Assembly (NCBI GenBank): GCA_033439765.1
Contig: JAULSN010000006.1
Coordinates: forward strand, 1,860,001-1,924,000
Length of the DNA: 64,000 bases
Direction of reading: 5' to 3'
Source of the DNA: Lasiosphaeria ovina
Lineage: Eukaryota > Ascomycota > Sordariomycetes > Sordariales > Lasiosphaeriaceae
This document shows positions 52,804-62,598 of this stretch, piece by piece. Made by a program: the position numbers and the translations under genes. Numbering within the stretch: position 1 is the stretch's first letter; every line of letters begins with the position of its first letter. The notes under the pieces were generated by a model. The model searched no databases and was not told the DNA's origin. It saw only the letters and a program-made list of their open reading frames with translations.

Positions 52804-54297
52804 ATGCCGAGCGACGTGGTTGGGATTTTGGAGTCAGAGGATTGGGCAGGCGGCGAGCACAATTCACAGTGTCGCTCGGCGTGGAAATCGGCCCTGAAAT
52901 GGTGCCTACCATCGCTGCTGGCGGAGAAGGCCGCACCGCCCCGGCAGACTGCGTATTTGGACGGCATGCGAGGGTTTGCGGCCTTGCTTGTATATTGGCA
53001 CCACCACCAGCACTGGGCGCATCCGGGGCCACTGGTCGCCATCATGGAGTCGGGATTCGGACTGAACAACGAGTATCGTTTCGCCACCTTCCCGGGCATT
53101 CGCGCATTCTTCAACGGCGGACACTATGCCGTGTCGGTCTTGTTCGTCATCTCGGGATACGTCTTGTCCATCAAGCCACTGACTCTCGTCCACGCCAGAG
53201 AGCAGGCAAAGCTCGCTGACCACCTCTCATCTGCCTTGTTCAGGCGATGGGCGCGGCTGTACACGCCTCTCATCTGCACCACCTTCCTCTTCATGACCTC
53301 GTGGCATGTCCTTGGCCTCTGGACGAGCGGCGCAAAACCGCAGCCCAGCTACCGCGGTGAGCTCTGGGCATGGTATGCCGAGCTGAAGAACTTTAGCTTC
53401 GTCTTCAACTGTGGTGGCGTGCCATGGCTGAGCTATAACTTCCACTTGTGGTCAATACCCATGGAGTTCAAAGGCTCAGTGGTCATATTCACGAGTGTCC
53501 TGGCCTTCTCGAGGTGCAGCAGAAATGCACGCCTGCTTCTCGAGGCAGGACTCGTCTTCTACTTCCTGTACATCGTCGATGGATGGTATTGTGCCTTTTT
53601 CTCAGCAGGAATGCTGCTCTGCGATCTCGAGTTGCTTGCCGCCAGGGATGCGCTGCCATCCATATTTACACAGCTGCAACCGGCTAAGAAGCTGATATTC
53701 CACCAGCTGCTGGTCGTCAGTTTATACATGGGCGGCGTTCCTAGCCACTCCACAGATGTGGCCGATCTGGGAAAGAATCCCGGGTGGTACTACCTCTCCT
53801 TTCTCAAGCCGCAGGCCGCCTTGAACTATGCCTGGTTCTACCTGTTTTGGGCAGCCGTCTTATTTGTAGCATCAGTCCCGCACATCTGGTGGCTGAAGCG
53901 ATTCTTCGAGATGGACTTTTGCCAGTACCTTGGCCGCGTGTGCTTTGCGCTGTATTTGGTGCATGGGCCTATTCTGTTGACCCTCGGCGACCGCCTTTAC
54001 ACGGCTTTTGGCTGGCACACAGAAGCCCAAGTCCGAAATCTTTCTGAATGGGTTGACATTGTTGAGCTGCCGAAATGGGGACCACTCGGCTTGGAGCTGT
54101 CCTTCTTGGTACCTCACTTGATCTTGCTGCCAGTAACATTATATTGCGCTGATCTTGTCACTCGGGCTTTTGACAAGCCCAGCATGAAGATCCCGCAGAG
54201 GCTGTACGCAACAACCTTGGGGCATCCGACAAGACCGCGCCAACCTGGCGATGCAGTGGGGTTGTCCAACTTATTTACGACAAATGCGCATCAATGA
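52804..54297 (+). CDS. acyltransferase-3 family membrane O-acyltransferase
   Basis: An intronless gene of 497 residues starts with ATG at 52804. The family opens with R/YLDGMRGFAALLV followed by a His-rich helix end (WHHHQHW); here it is YLDGMRGFAALLVYWHHHQH at 51-70. The second mark, GGHYAVSVLFVISGYVLSIK, matches the family's GGxxGVxxFFVLSG. About ten membrane helices follow, and FCQYLGRVCFALYLVHGPIL is the usual late helix. In the family these proteins move acetyl or other acyl groups across or at membranes onto sugars, lipids or peptidoglycan-like acceptors. The acceptor here is unknown. The neighbours, both predicted glycan enzymes, suggest a polysaccharide or glycolipid. Confidence 0.87.
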   Translation: MPSDVVGILESEDWAGGEHNSQCRSAWKSALKWCLPSLLAEKAAPPRQTAYLDGMRGFAALLVYWHHHQHWAHPGPLVAIMESGFGLNNEYRFATFPGIRAFFNGGHYAVSVLFVISGYVLSIKPLTLVHAREQAKLADHLSSALFRRWARLYTPLICTTFLFMTSWHVLGLWTSGAKPQPSYRGELWAWYAELKNFSFVFNCGGVPWLSYNFHLWSIPMEFKGSVVIFTSVLAFSRCSRNARLLLEAGLVFYFLYIVDGWYCAFFSAGMLLCDLELLAARDALPSIFTQLQPAKKLIFHQLLVVSLYMGGVPSHSTDVADLGKNPGWYYLSFLKPQAALNYAWFYLFWAAVLFVASVPHIWWLKRFFEMDFCQYLGRVCFALYLVHGPILLTLGDRLYTAFGWHTEAQVRNLSEWVDIVELPKWGPLGLELSFLVPHLILLPVTLYCADLVTRAFDKPSMKIPQRLYATTLGHPTRPRQPGDAVGLSNLFTTNAHQ

Positions 54298-55830
54298 ACA
54301 ACTTAGGGGTCGACTTACATCTGTGTATATTTTTGGGTCGAAGTCGAATTGTTTGGGGGGTGGCTGGGCAACCGGCGTTACCAACTGACTGTTAGTTGTC
54401 TGTGACAGCACAACAGCACAACAGCACCTGCGAAACTACCAACCCTGAGAAGTTCAGATGCAAGAAGCTGCTTCAGTTTAAGAAAGAGTCTAACCAACGT
54501 ACAACAAACCAGTCAAATTAGTGTTGTTGGCCATCAATAATCATCGGCATGTGGCACTGCGCACCTTTACCCTCGTTGCAAAAAGTTCGGACTCGAATGC
54601 TGATTGGAAGGGGTCGGAACGGGCCATGTCCCAAAACGGGGTGACGTCGGGCTGGGTTCAGCACGTTGCATTCTCGACTGCTTACCAGGTGCCTCATATC
54701 GAATTCGCCGAATTCCATCCTGCTAGTGTTATGGAACTATTGAGTGCATTGCTATCCATACATCGTGGAGATGCGCTCTTATCGAGGCGCCTTTTTTTCG
54801 TATTCAGAATCAAGAGACGAGGAGCTAAGGAGCTTGGCATTCATCCCTTTTAGTTTTGGTACCCCGACGAATGGGGGACCATTGTTAGTTCTTGGGTTAG
54901 CCTCAACATGGTCTGCTTATCAGACACCCGAAGCCCGTATTCAGATTCGGAGCACGGTACGGAGTACAGAGTACGTACCGCGCCGATCATCAACAAATCG
55001 CAACACGACTCGCTTGTCCACGATCTTCTGCAGATTCCTTCTTAAACGAGAGCCTCGGACTGCCGAGGCCTGCAACTCTACCCGAATTTGAACAACGCTC
55101 GCCGGGGCCAAATTGTGACAAAAACTGGAGGTCGGGAACTCCACAAGACACGGCCCACAGCATAGACCTCGTTGGCTCCGTATCCACCAAATGCACGGTC
55201 GTGTAGTGTTAGCGCAGAAGGCCTTTCTTTGGCTAGTGTCGCGCGAAAACATGCGATTTTTGGTGCAAAGGGTCGATTCTTTGTACACCTCCCCCGGGGT
55301 TTGAAATGTTAGCTCATTGACTTCTGCAGGGGGTTTGAACAAGGGATATAAGCCTGAATTACAGGGGGTTAGAAGTCACTTTTCTAGCAGTTTCCCACCA
55401 AAAAGTTACGTGGTGGCTTGGTTGTATCGCACTAACCTTTCAAACCCCAGGGGAGGTGTAGAGTTGAGTTGGGATCTAAAGCATGCAAGGCTCGGACCTC
55501 TCTGCCTTCCTGGGAGAGAACTCTCTAGTGCCTATCGTCTGTCATTCGTCATTGTTGTGTAGCCAACCGGGCGCTGAGAAGGCCGTGGCGACTGGAGGTG
55601 GCTTACCCGAAACTGCAGGTCGCAATTTGGAAAGGGTGCCGAGACTTGCTTCACGAAATGAGTCTGCCGTGAGGCGCCGCAAGGCAGCGCCGATAAGCTC
55701 GCATTTGCGCCGGCTTACTCCCCCCTTTTTTTTCAGCCCGTTACCGTGTTCACCCCGCACGTCAGAATTGTGTGCTTGGAATCTCGCGTCCTCTTCCCGG
55801 TTGCTCAACCTTCTTACCAAGCCACCCAAG
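54298..55830. other. intergenic
   Basis: No separate gene is supported in 1.5 kb. From 55483 the frame is open in phase with the next gene and contains an ATG, but the sequence (pyrimidine-rich near 55720) looks like 5' untranslated DNA. I therefore start the gene at 55831. Confidence 0.45.
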
Positions 55831-57198
55831 ATGTTGGTGAGAGACGTGAAGCGCGTTGCGCTCATAGTTGGGCTGATATTTGGCATACTGTTGATCAATG
55901 TGAGTCTGTGGGGCACTGACGCCCACTCGTCTCTTCGCGCCCAGGTCGGCGCTTTTTTTGGAAAGCCCTTTGCGCCCAACTCGAGCGCGGACCAAGAAAC
56001 CCAGCCAAACGGCAAAAGCCCGACCGCGAAGCCTTTGACGGATAAGGAATCGAACGTCGGAAACACGGCTGTCGAAGGCACCGACGTCAATGCCACGCAT
56101 CACGAGATCTTCTCGCTGTCGACTGCCGACAAGAAGTACTTCGCCGTCAAGTTCGACGACTTTGTCACCTTCAATCCGAGCATCATCCCGCATCCGATAA
56201 GGAAAGACACATGGATCATAGTGGCCCAGAAGCACCGCCCCGTCGAGGTTGGGAACTTCCACGTCGAGCTTGGGTGCAATGCAGGCTTTGTCGACGGCGC
56301 ACTCAAGTGTCTGGAGCCGGCGAGCATCCTGCCCATCGCGGCCACCAAGGGGGGGAAATGTGTAGGCAAATTCGGCGCCGTCAACTACAACATTGGCCCG
56401 CACGACGCGCGCGTCTTCTACGGGCCAAAGAAGCCCTACATCATTTTCGGATCCAATAGCCAGCGTGCTTGCTTTGGCATGTGGATCCAGGACTTCCGCA
56501 TGCTGGTGGAGTGGGGTTTCGAGTTCTTCACGGATGAGGACTTCCGCGCCGTTGCGGAGCTGCAGCGGCCGCCGCCGTACGGGGTTATGGAGAAGAACTT
56601 CTTCGTCTTCTGGGATGGGAACAACGAGCGCTATGTCCACCACGACACGGCCCCGAAGCGCGTATTCGCTAAGCTAGCGGCGGACGGGTCCGTCGGGCCC
56701 GACTTGGCGCCGGCGGCGGCAAACACGGATGACAAATGCATTACCCGGTACTTGCCCAAGCCCGCGTCGGAGCTGGAGTCGATCCACCAGGCGACCAACT
56801 CGCTCAAGATCACCATGTGCAAGCGCGCCGACCGCTCGTGTAAGCCAAACGACGACAACACGTTCATCGTGGCCGTCGTGCAGCACAAGACGTATTACGA
56901 TTACCACAGCGAGTACGACCCGTATGTGGTCGTCTTCCGGCAGCGCGCCCCCTTTGAGGTCTACGGCATCTCGCGCAAGCCCCTCTGGATCCACGGCCGC
57001 GGCCGCGTCAACGACAAGCACACCGAGATGCTGTACGTCGCGTCCATGAACTGGAAAGCACGTGATGTCAAGTACCACGGCTACCTGGACGACGAGCTGA
57101 TCCTCGGCTTTGGCATTGAGGACAAGCAGTCCGGCGCTATCGACGTCCGGGCGAGCGACTTGCTGGGCGACCTGGGGCTTTGCTCCGACCCGGAGTGA
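55831..57198 (+). CDS. type II membrane protein, possible beta-mannosyltransferase-like glycan enzyme
   Basis: From ATG 55831 the product has 455 residues. A basic start (MLVRDVKR) and a membrane helix (VALIVGLIFGILLINVSLWG, about 9-28) give a Golgi type II layout, with a Ser/Thr/Pro stem (NSSADQETQPNGKSPTAKP). The luminal domain has FDDFVTFNPSIIPHP, VELGCNAGFVDGALKC and NIGPHDARVFYG (from residue 187), followed by YIIFGSNSQR. The motif NIGPHDxRVF and the strand pattern recall fungal beta-mannosyltransferases (BMT/GH130-like five-blade folds), but I am not certain of the family. Cysteines in pairs suggest disulfides. Upstream in-frame ATG 55483 would add 116 residues before the anchor. Confidence 0.6.
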   Translation: MLVRDVKRVALIVGLIFGILLINVSLWGTDAHSSLRAQVGAFFGKPFAPNSSADQETQPNGKSPTAKPLTDKESNVGNTAVEGTDVNATHHEIFSLSTADKKYFAVKFDDFVTFNPSIIPHPIRKDTWIIVAQKHRPVEVGNFHVELGCNAGFVDGALKCLEPASILPIAATKGGKCVGKFGAVNYNIGPHDARVFYGPKKPYIIFGSNSQRACFGMWIQDFRMLVEWGFEFFTDEDFRAVAELQRPPPYGVMEKNFFVFWDGNNERYVHHDTAPKRVFAKLAADGSVGPDLAPAAANTDDKCITRYLPKPASELESIHQATNSLKITMCKRADRSCKPNDDNTFIVAVVQHKTYYDYHSEYDPYVVVFRQRAPFEVYGISRKPLWIHGRGRVNDKHTEMLYVASMNWKARDVKYHGYLDDELILGFGIEDKQSGAIDVRASDLLGDLGLCSDPE

Positions 57199-59662
57199 GA
57201 TGTCGAGTGGGCAACCTTATCGTCATCGTTGCCGTCGTCGACATCGTTGTCGTAGTCGGCCTCGCTCGACGTAGTTCCGCATGGTCGGTTCGTGTCGCGG
57301 CCTTCGGATCACTATTGCGACGGCCAGTTGGTCGTCGCAATATTTCCCAGATACGCCCAGGCATGGGCAATGACACGTCGTCCTCGGCCCCCCTGAGCAG
57401 AGAGCCTGTATCATTTTGTCTCGGAACAAAATGTCGCCTTTATCAACAACCCCAGCAGCCCTCTCCTTTCTTTCTCCCCTTCCCGGGGCACCACCGCGCC
57501 AAACAAAGCCACTTTGGCTCGCGGCCTGACATCCCCGCATGAAGCCAAGATGCCATTTCGGCGTCCACTCCCGCGCTGGAGCCTGACCCATGCCCCATGG
57601 GATCGTGGAGGCCGAGTCCTATCGGAGATCGGAGGAAAGCGAATTGATTCTCTAGGGACGCAGCCGATCGAACCACATTTCGAAAATGCAATGTGTAATC
57701 TGTAACAATATTATATGGGGGGCAATGTACGATACCTAATTGGCGATCCATGCCTGCTGGATAGCAACGGGCACTATCAGCATATAACGAGATATATCGA
57801 ACGACCTTTTTCCTGCTCCTGCTCACCTTCAAGTTCCCGGGCATTCTGCAGGCTTTGCGACCGTGGTTGATCTCTCGAACAAGGGCAATGTGGGGTGATG
57901 GTGCTGACCAGTGCTGTTTCGTGGTCCAGATGTCTCGAGACAGGACCCTGCCATCGTGAGAATGCGCTACAGCGCGTCCCGGACATGTTGTCGCTTCCGC
58001 TTGTCGCGTCCATCCGTTTTGAAGCCAAGGCCGTCGAAATGAACAGGGAGTGTGCGGTTGCTCAATAACGAGGTGCCGCCTGCGTGCTGAACTGACTGGC
58101 TGACCCGCTGCCCGACAGCACTCGGTTGCTTTGGGGAAGCTGCCTGACAATCGCATTTGCGACGGAAGGTTTGGTGAAGAGACGGAGGTTTGGTGCATGG
58201 CTTTTGTTGTCCTGTCTTGTCTTGTTTCCTCGCCCCCTGAATCCTCCCCGTCGCCCAACGTTGTCTTAAGGATCTCGATCCGCAGAGAGAATGAACTAGG
58301 GAACTACCTTAGCGGCAAGTACGCGTATATGCACAAACCCTACCACGGAGATCGTCCCTGCTGGGCCATTCGACGGTATGCCAGTCAGCAATTGGACTGT
58401 TCCCAGAGTTTTACTGATCTCGTCAAGCGGCCCCTGGATGTGGGACGCGTCGGGATCGATTCGTCACCCCGACCGTCGTCCCCGACAAGACCTAGCTCGA
58501 CCCGGGCCGGGCGCGCCGGGCCGACTTGCAAGCAGCAACCGTGCTGCCAGAGGAGTAAGGGCTATGCAACGCACTGCGAGAAGTCGAGGCATGTCTGGTG
58601 AGAATGGGAAAGTTCATTGTTATTTTGGTTTATTTTATCTGCTCCGGTCTACGACGTGTGAAGTTGGCTGGAATGCAGCTTCCGCCTGGTTCGCGAACTT
58701 CAAAGAGCCAATTAGATGCTTGATACTGGATTCAGGATACTGGGGTTTGGTGGCGCTCCTGCCCTGCGCCGCGCCGTGTTCCATTGCCGGGACTAGGATT
58801 TCTCTCCGGAATACCCGTGCACCGGGACTCACAGGAACGGACACCTAACCCACATGGATATCCCGCCGATACCGTGACATTCTGCCCTGACCCGGTTATT
58901 AGAGAGGAGGGTTCTGCAACACAAGCCCCTATTGATCAATAATCCACACCACCGCCACCACAAGCCGACCACACCAAGTCGGAGCACAGCTGACTGTCTG
59001 TCTGACTGACTGGCCGATGACTGACTGCGGTCTTGACCGTCTCAGAGGCGATCTCGAGAGCAGAAGAATCATCAGCAGGCCGCGCAGCGTAAGCTGAAAT
59101 ATCGAAAGTGTAGAAAATGGGTTCCACACACGCAAACACGCAAGCCGCAGCAGCCACATGGCCTTGCGGCAGATGACTGTGCGGCAGCGAGGCTTCGAGC
59201 AGCAGAGCGCCACACCACAGCCGTCAGCACCACCCCATCGCCGAGAATTTCCGTGGACGGGAGGGAGGGGGTGACAGTATGCACAGTTCCTACTTGCATC
59301 ACCCGCTTTGCGCATCGGACCTGCGTCGAGGGTCTTTTAGGGGGGTGGGATGCCCGGCAGCATCATGTTGCGTTACCACATGCGATGCTTGAACCAGAAC
59401 ACAGTCGGCGTCTCATCTTTCGCCCCACCCAACCCCCCGCCCCGATCGCATTTGGGTTTGCCGTCTGGTCTGGCCTTTTTGCCTCTTCTTTATTTTATTT
59501 TTTTGTTATTCACAAACAGCCAAGCACCGTGCCCAAACACTTGAGGTTGCTGTTTACAGCCAAACCTATTCTAGGGACATCTTACCAAGCAAGCCTTGCT
59601 GTCAGCCCTTTTTGTTACGTTGGTCTCTGGTCCGCAGCCTTGTTTGCCACCAGTCTCACTCT

Positions 59663-59683
59663 CTGCACTGCACTGCACTGCAC
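59663..59683. repeat. CTGCA microsatellite, inverted with respect to 60613-60633
   Basis: Four CTGCA-type units form 21 bases. The exact reverse complement occurs at 60613-60633, about 930 bp away. Confidence 0.6.
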
Positions 59684-60605
59684 GCTGCCCCACCACACAT
59701 CGACAGCCCACTGTATTTTACTCTACAAAGATGACGTTGCCCCACGAGGCTCCGATGCAGACACAGCCACAGAAGGTGCCATGGCGGTGGTGTCATTAAT
59801 GGCGAGAAACGCGGAATATCTAGGGAGGATGCAGAGGATGCAGCTGAGGTGCTCACTCAGCAGGAAACTCTGTCATGAGCCTCGCTCGAATACGGGTGCT
59901 GCTCCCTGACGAAGCCCACCACCTACCTCCTCGAATGACGGTTTTGGGGGGCTTGGGTTCGTGGTTTGGTCAGTCAGTCAGTCAGCCAGCGGTGCATGCA
60001 TCGCCCACCTCGAATCCCTTGGCCGCTTTTTATTGAACAAAAAAAAATCGGAATGAGAGCGGGGAAGAAATGCAGTGAGAGAAATGCCCATGACAAACAG
60101 GCACCCAAGGTCCTGTACCTGACAATGGAAGCTGCGGCAAGCAATGGAAGGCGTGCACGGAAAGAAAGGACAAACCCGCGAAAATGGAAAATTATCCACT
60201 TCCAGCCAGGCCTTCCCTGCACAGCACCCCTCTATCGATACGCCCCGCACCTCAACTCAACACAACACAGAACAGCAACTCCGGCGGCGGCGGCGGCGGG
60301 ACGGGCCAGGCAAAGTGTGGGGTGAGGTAAGGTAAGGTAACCCACGCAGGCTCAGCTGGGCTTTCTGTTCCCGCGCGTTGGTGGGAGAAGCTGCAAGATG
60401 AGACAAACGACAGCGGCACATGGGGGGTCAGGTCAGCATTCAGTTCACCTCAGGTTGGGGGGGCCCCGGCCAGTCACGTAGCCGTCTCATTGAGCTGACA
60501 GGCCGGGCCGGGGGAGTAATGATCCTTGTCTTCGTTGTGTCTCATGTCGAGAGGCACGCGAGGCGAGAGAAGGAAGGGGGTTCGCATCGTTCTTTTTTCT
60601 CCATA

Positions 60606-60635
60606 GTGCAGTGTGCAGTGCAGTGCAGTGCAGTG
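60606..60635. repeat. GTGCA microsatellite
   Basis: Five to six GTGCA-type units with one interruption; 60613-60633 is the reverse complement of 59663-59683. Confidence 0.6.
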
Positions 60636-61275
60636 TGTTATTTCCGTGTGTTTGCTCTGTCATATGTTTCTTCCCGCTGCCGGGGGGTTCGTGTAGAAGG
60701 GCTTAGCGGCTGCAGGAGGCATGCATGCTGCATCATGCATCGAATGTCAACACCATCTGCGGAAACCGCGAAGGGAAGGCGGGAGAATAAAGAACGATTT
60801 GAGATGCATCGAAGGAAGACATGTTCTCATTCAAGTCATTGCAGCACAAAAATAAAAATAATAAATAGAATAATAAATAAAAAGGAGTGCGTGCAACTCT
60901 TGAAGGCGGGGGAGTGCTGATCGAAACAAAACGCCGTTTCTGACATGCATCTGTCTAGGCGATCGCCGCCAACCAACCAACCAACCCGCTGCAGTTCTAG
61001 AAGGCCCAACAACTCCAAACAACAAGAAATACTCAAATTGAGATCTAAATCCATACCCCTCTATGCGGGGCTACGCTGCCTCTGTGGTATAACGCCTGGT
61101 AGTGTATGTACTATCAAGCCAATAAGGTCCTCCGCGAAATGCTAAATATCGCCATGGTCTATGGCGCATGGGCTCATGCTTCGTCTACGTTCGTGTCGTG
61201 GAAAAATAAAGGTGTAAATGCAAAGCGAAAGAGAAAACAAAAAACGCCTGTCGCTAAAAATGCATCAAAGGCCGT

Positions 61276-62598
61276 TTAGTAGTAGTACCGGTCTCCGCCG
61301 AACCGGTCACTCCCGTATGTCCTGCTTCGCCTGCGGCGGTTGCTGTCGGGATCTTCTTCCGAGAAGCGAGCGCGCGGCGGGCGATCCCAATCGTCTGCCC
61401 GGTCGCGGTCGCGGTCGCGGTCGCGGTCGCGGTCGCGGGTAGTGCGGTCGCGACTGCGGGGGATGTCCATACGCTCGACGGCGCGGCGAAGCTTGTAGAT
61501 GTCGTCGTCCTCGTAGCCTTTGCCTTTGGCTTCGGTCGGCGTCTTGAGGATGCCCTTGACCCGGCCTTCTTGGTGTATCTCGGGCGGGCTGGGCCGGTTG
61601 GCAATCTCGGCGTTCTGCCGCTCGCGCTTGACCCTCACTTCGTCGTCCCAGCGCAGATGCTTGGGCCTCGGTGGGGAGCCGGCAGAGTTGTTCGAGATGG
61701 ACCCATCGCTGCGGTGCACCACAGTTGCTGCTCGCCTTGGCAAGAACCTGTGAGGGTCGGTCCCGTATGTGGCATCGGCGCCGGCCGATGTTGACGCCTC
61801 GTTGTATGCTGACGTCGACATGCGGCGGCGCTCCCGACGCTCTCGGCGGCGCTCTTGGTCGTCATCGATAATCACGTAGTCGCGAGGATCGGCAGAGTGT
61901 CGCCGGCCGTAGTACCTGTCGCGCGGGCTTGTCTCACGCTCGCGGTCGCGCTCGCGGTCGCGGTCTCGAGACGAGCGCCGACGGCCATACTCTTCAGCAA
62001 GAGGAACAGGCCCAAGGGGTACGTGGCTGCTCGGTCGGGGCGGCGTCTTTTGGTCAATTACAACGTATCCAGGCATGGTCTGGGACCGCCTGAGCCTGGG
62101 TAGAGGCTCGCGATCTGTGCGATCGGGCCGGTCCGGGCGATCAAGACGCGAAAGGCGGTCCAGGCGTGTGGGGCGATCAAGGGTATCAGGAACTTCAAGG
62201 CGATCCCGAGGATCGTGCTTGTACGGGCGACGGTGTCGGTCTTCATGATCACGCGAGTCGTGGCGCCTGCTAGGTCTGGAGTATTCTTCCATCCGAGCGC
62301 CATTGATGTACACGCCGTCTCGGTCTCGCCTATACGATGGCGACGGCGACTTGGACCGGCGCGGCCGATAAGGTTCCGCATCGAAATGGGACGAGAAGTA
62401 CGGAGTGGGCTTGCGCTCCGATAGGCTCTTGAGGGACTCGGGCTCAGCGCCCCCCAGCTTCTTGAAGGGAAATGTCCGTTTGTAGTGCTTGAAATCTGGG
62501 TCGCGACACATCCTGCCGTCTTTGCAAGCGTATGTCTTCTCCGTCAAGTCCTGCGTCCCATCGGCGTAGGTGTTGTAGTAATACTTAGTGAGACACAT
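61276..62598 (-). CDS. Arg/Asp-rich SR-like protein, unknown function
   Basis: From ATG 62598 the product has 440 residues. The start MCLTKYYYNTYADGTQ with CKDGRMC is a small Cys-containing motif seen at the start of fungal hypothetical proteins. Much of the rest is Arg-rich and disordered: a LDRLSRLDRPDRPDRTDRE run, RDRDRERDRERE, QERRRERRERRRMS and RDRDRDRDRDRDRA (coded by the CGGTCG repeat at 61406-61437). A middle part (LRWDDEVRVKRERQNAEIAN, EGRVKGILKTPTEAKGKG) is more ordered. Such RD/RS-like proteins are often nuclear or bound to RNA, but no RNA-binding domain is visible. An upstream exon is possible. Confidence 0.65.
   Translation of the reverse strand: MCLTKYYYNTYADGTQDLTEKTYACKDGRMCRDPDFKHYKRTFPFKKLGGAEPESLKSLSERKPTPYFSSHFDAEPYRPRRSKSPSPSYRRDRDGVYINGARMEEYSRPSRRHDSRDHEDRHRRPYKHDPRDRLEVPDTLDRPTRLDRLSRLDRPDRPDRTDREPLPRLRRSQTMPGYVVIDQKTPPRPSSHVPLGPVPLAEEYGRRRSSRDRDRERDRERETSPRDRYYGRRHSADPRDYVIIDDDQERRRERRERRRMSTSAYNEASTSAGADATYGTDPHRFLPRRAATVVHRSDGSISNNSAGSPPRPKHLRWDDEVRVKRERQNAEIANRPSPPEIHQEGRVKGILKTPTEAKGKGYEDDDIYKLRRAVERMDIPRSRDRTTRDRDRDRDRDRDRADDWDRPPRARFSEEDPDSNRRRRSRTYGSDRFGGDRYYY

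Larger units (their letters stand above)
57199..61275. other. 4 kb convergent region without supported genes
   Basis: Both flanking genes end here, so no promoter is required for them. I see no ATG-started frame with a domain. Short tandem repeats are common: (CTGA/CTGT)n at 58990-59030, CTGCA units at 59663-59683, CAGT units at 59969-59985, and GTGCA units at 60606-60635. The last 300 bp would be the 3' end of the Arg/Asp-rich gene. Non-coding transcripts are possible but not shown. Confidence 0.5.

Noticed and set aside
55483..55830. Upstream ATG that would extend the BMT-like protein by 116 residues
   Set aside because: The added part is low-complexity and would put the basic-plus-hydrophobic anchor in the middle; ATG 55831 fits type II topology better.
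57443..58258. 271-codon minus-strand frame in the convergent gap
   Set aside because: Starts with TTG rather than ATG, mixed composition and no domain; treated as chance.
59253..59909. 218-codon plus-strand frame in the convergent gap
   Set aside because: No domain; it includes the CTGCA microsatellite translated as Cys/Thr/Leu repeats, so coding is unlikely.
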